Part shown: positions 3,614-6,019 of the stretch, in pieces
Numbering within the stretch: the stretch's first letter is position 1
Layout: every line of letters begins with the position of its first letter
From: Candidatus Thiodictyon intracellulare
Lineage (GTDB): Bacteria > Pseudomonadota > Gammaproteobacteria > Chromatiales > Chromatiaceae
Length of the DNA stretch: 6,019 nt
Direction of reading: 5' to 3'
Assembly (NCBI GenBank): GCA_016292295.1
Contig: JADNEJ010000259.1
Span: 1 to 6,019, forward strand
The notes under the pieces: model-generated
What the model was told of the DNA's origin: nothing
The model's input: the letters and a program-made list of their open reading frames with translations, nothing else
Databases searched by the model: none
Made by a program: the position numbers and the translations under genes

Positions 3614-5827
3614 TTAAAAAGCCAGCCGCCCCATCACGGAGCGCATGGCGCGGTCTGCCAATTGGTCATGATTGCGCTCGAGCAGGATCGCTCGGCGCCG
3701 CATGATCAGCCCCGCCAACGTCGCGCCGGAGAGTTCCGGCTCGGCCCTGCCGATCGACGAACAGCAGACGCGCCCCGTCCGGGCTACGCCAGACGAGTTT
3801 GAGCCGGACCCGGGTCGCGTCATCCCGGGTCAGTTCGATCCAGCCGCCCAGGGCAACGGCTGGTCCCGCGGGCCGCGCGAGGACGCTGGCCGGCTCGGGC
3901 ACGGCGGCAATCGGGGGGACGATGGACGGCCGTAGCGAGCTCGGCGGCGCTGGCCGCGGGTGTGTATCCGCCTGCAGCACGACGAGGTACAGGGTTTTCA
4001 GGTCATTGAACCAGCTTGCCAATTGTCGCTGGTCACAGCCGGTAGCGATGAGCCGCGAGCGCAACACACACAGGATCTCCGGGATCCGGCGCAGGAGTTG
4101 CCGACGCTCCTCAGAGTGGGTCTTTGGTTACACACTTCACAGCAGCCGATCGACTAAATCCAGGACCGCGCGCCAGTCGGGGCTGTCGGCACCGCCGCCC
4201 TGGTAGATGGCGAGCATGACCGGCTGCCAGCCCTCGCGCAGGATGGACTTGACCACCGTGGGAACCTGGGCAATAGCGGATCAGGGCGGCATCCAGTGCC
4301 ACCGCCACGGCCTGCTGTGCCGTCCCCTCGGCGGTGGCTGACCCCCGCCAGCACGCGCGCCTCGGCCTCCCGAGTGCGCGCCTGGTCGTGGGCGATGTAC
4401 GCGACGAAGAACCGATTCATCTGGGAGGACAGCTGGGAATCGCCGTCGAAATCGAGGATCAGGCGCTCGACGACCCATTCGATCATCCCGTAGAGGGTCT
4501 CGGGTCCGCGTCCGTCGGCCTCGTTCCAGCCCGCCGCGGATTCGCCGATATGATTGAGCAGTTGCCAGGCCGGGGGCTCGTGCTTGGAAAAAACCATTAT
4601 CAAATAATGCTAGTTTGGCGACGGGAATTTGCATACGCTCGAGCAAGACCTTGATCGGGTCTGGCAGGACGTTGCCCTCGAACAGGTGTTCAAAAAACAT
4701 CAACACCAGGTCGAGGGTGTCTTGGTCATTGCGCTCCAGGTTGTGCGCTCGCGCGCCCGGCGACTCCAGCGCGCTGCGCAGTCGCTGGCGTACCTGGACC
4801 CCGGCATCATTCCCGTCGGTTAGGACGCGTGCCCCCAGTTGCGTCAACAGGCCCTGCAACTCACTGGTCGGAATCACGATCGGCTCGGCCGCCGTGGCAC
4901 GGCGGCGCTGCAAGAGGTCTTGGAGGGTCTCGAACGCGATCGCCGTGGTGTCCTCCACCGACCCCGGGGCCAACACGATGGCCCCGTTCGCATCCTGCAG
5001 GATACAGAAGGCCCCGCGCTCACCTTGGTCAGTATCGTCGGCCAGCGGGACCGCGGCATCCGGTTCCGGTCTACCGACGGAGACATGTCCCGCCGCCACC
5101 GCCGCGTCCAGACATTGGCGATAAAAGTCCCCCAGGTGATCCATGACCTGTTTGTCGAACAAACCTTGTAGACAACGAGACAACAAACTTGATTTTAGAT
5201 TCCAGGTTCCAATTGGTGTGCAACTTTGAGCGACCCCCGAAACGCCTCGCAAACCGCGAAGGGCCCGAAGGAGTTAGACCGCATGTCGAGTTGCTCGCGG
5301 TCAAGCAGATGCGCCAGAAAGACATTGATTTCAATTACAATAGCGCGGTATTTTGACTTGGCCTTGGAGACCAGACTATTGACCGCCAGGGTCTCTTCCA
5401 GGTCCGCGTCCTGCGACAGCGACAGGTCCTGGCTCAGTGTATCCGAGTCCGCGTCGCAGAGCAGATCACATTCAAGCAGGCCCGCCGCGGCGCTGTCCGC
5501 GGTCTGGCGAAGCAGGCGCAGAAAACTCGATTTGATCGCCTGGCTCTGCTTGCGGATCAAGCGCATCGCCACGAAATAGACGGGGTAAGGCCGGCTGTTC
5601 GTAGCCTTGTCGGCGAGGTCGTACAGGGCGTCGTCGAGCCGCACGAACAGCACCGTCAGCAAAGAGGGCAGGATGCCGCCAAAAACCCGATCGCACCCAG
5701 CGATATATTGACCGGCGAGCGGTGACGGGAAGGCACTATGTCCGCGGGGTGAGCCCTATTGTAAACTGGTCGTCATTGTTATGGTGGGTACTTCAACCAG
5801 AACGGCGTACTGGGCTCCTCGGTGCAC
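3614..5827 (-). pseudogene. DUF1631-family gene, full length but multiply frameshifted and with nonsense codons
   Basis: Pieces from all three minus-strand frames join into one continuous protein of about 735 residues, close to the usual DUF1631 length. In order: DRVFGGILPSLLTVLFVRLD and DALYDLADKA; NSFGPFAVCEAFRGSLKVAHQ; then, after shifts near 5200-5215 and 5172-5190, NLESKIKF and LFDKQVMDHLGDFYRQCLD; DTLDLVLMFFEHLFEGNVLP and DPIKVLLERMQIPVAKLALF; after a shift at the A6 run 4588-4593 (T6 on the coding strand), SKHEPPAWQLLNHIGESAAG and WNEADGRGPETLYGMIEWVV; after shifts near 4334-4346 and 4262-4285, VPTVVKSILREGWQPVML; then TGA (4137-4139) and TAA (4128-4130) where LLWSVQPKT is expected; RLLRRIPEIL; and after a shift near 3742-3752, RAEPELSGATLAGLIMRRR and DRAMRSVMGRLAF. 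The proposed start is a GTG at 5825-5827 with GGAGGG five bases upstream, and a TAG (5756-5758) follows in the same frame. DUF1631 proteins have no firmly established biochemical role to my knowledge. The family call is confident; the exact 5' end is not. Confidence 0.85.
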
Positions 5828-5832
5828 GATGT

Positions 5833-5838
5833 CCCTCC
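5833..5838 (-). promoter_or_regulatory. Ribosome binding site of the decayed DUF1631 gene
   Basis: GGAGGG on the minus strand, five bases before a GTG at 5825-5827 that is in frame with the first recognisable DUF1631 segment once the TAG at 5756-5758 is ignored. It supports this GTG as the ancestral start. An in-frame ATG further down (MTTSLQ, before the TAG) has no comparable site. Confidence 0.5.
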
Positions 5839-6019
5839 GTAGTTATACTCTTGGTTATCTCATAACAGGCAATTTTATCGCCTATATCCTAGCAGCCTGT
5901 GGGATTTAGCGACCGGCGCCACCGCCTGAGGCCCTTGGACGAGCTTTTGCGGCAAAAAAGAGATGGTTTTCGGCTAGAAACGCAGTTTTCCGCGGTGTTC
6001 CCCTGACTGCAGACGTAAT
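5839..6019 (-). promoter_or_regulatory. AT-rich upstream region with dyads before the DUF1631 gene
   Basis: No gene is visible. The part 5841-5890 is much richer in A and T than the rest of the window and lies directly upstream of the DUF1631 start on the minus strand. It contains a perfect GTTAT-CTC-ATAAC dyad (5854-5866) immediately followed by AGGC-N9-GCCT (5867-5883). Minus-strand hexamers TATAAC (5847-5842) and TAAAAT (5877-5872) resemble -10 boxes, but no well-spaced -35 box pairs with them. The remaining 5900-6019 shows only short A- or T-run hairpins. Confidence 0.35.

Noticed and set aside
2996..3802. Plus-strand open frame of 268 codons
   Set aside because: It is antisense to nadC and the end of DUF1631, has no ribosome site, and its composition (Gly, Arg, His, Gln) is the mirror of GC-rich coding on the other strand.
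4588..4593. Programmed frameshifting at the T6 run of the DUF1631 gene
   Set aside because: The run resembles a slippery site, but other lesions of both kinds occur up- and downstream, so recoding would not restore the protein.
1..6019. CRISPR array, tRNA, rRNA or insertion sequence
   Set aside because: No regularly spaced repeats, no recognisable cloverleaf or rRNA stretch, and no transposase fragments or terminal inverted repeats with target duplications were seen.

Overview
The window looks like a GC-rich gammaproteobacterial chromosome, most plausibly of the purple sulfur (Chromatiaceae-like) type. This is an inference from the DUF1631-nadC gene neighbourhood and the protein flavour, not a proven placement. 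Only one gene is both clearly intact and assignable: nadC (quinolinate phosphoribosyltransferase, minus strand, 2669-3553). Almost everything else is decayed, very small or non-coding, so coding density is low for a free-living bacterium.

Layout, left to right: the 3' tail of a plus-strand gene ends at 104 and is followed by a GC-rich hairpin (131-161). Facing it on the minus strand is a decayed gene (about 545 down to 184) with an in-frame TGA and apparent internal and 3' losses. Next comes a minus-strand pair of 71-codon genes coupled by an ATGA overlap (952-1167, then 740-955). The first gene's start lies in a 20-bp tandem duplication that also creates a 7-codon mini-ORF. A structured, repeat-bearing leader (about 1191-1390) and an AT-rich intergenic island lie upstream. 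After two strong dyads (1625-1680) come two adjacent minus-strand small genes resembling one conserved two-part family, with motifs like RLLDLLN and then SVASVLN...FIP.TDATV. The second carries a compensated pair of frameshifts. A non-coding stretch (2293-2668) with a hairpin precedes nadC.

Upstream of nadC is a full-length but broken DUF1631-family gene (3614 to about 5827). Reading through three frames restores a continuous family-like protein. It carries about six frameshifts, two nonsense codons nine bases apart, and a probable TAG near its start. The last 190 bases hold an AT-rich promoter-like region with a perfect GTTAT-CTC-ATAAC dyad.

Intact nadC beside a shattered co-oriented neighbour suggests purifying selection on NAD synthesis while dispensable genes erode. 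That pattern fits a lineage in genome reduction, for example a symbiont. Assembly indels could mimic the frameshifts, but they explain the nonsense substitutions less well.
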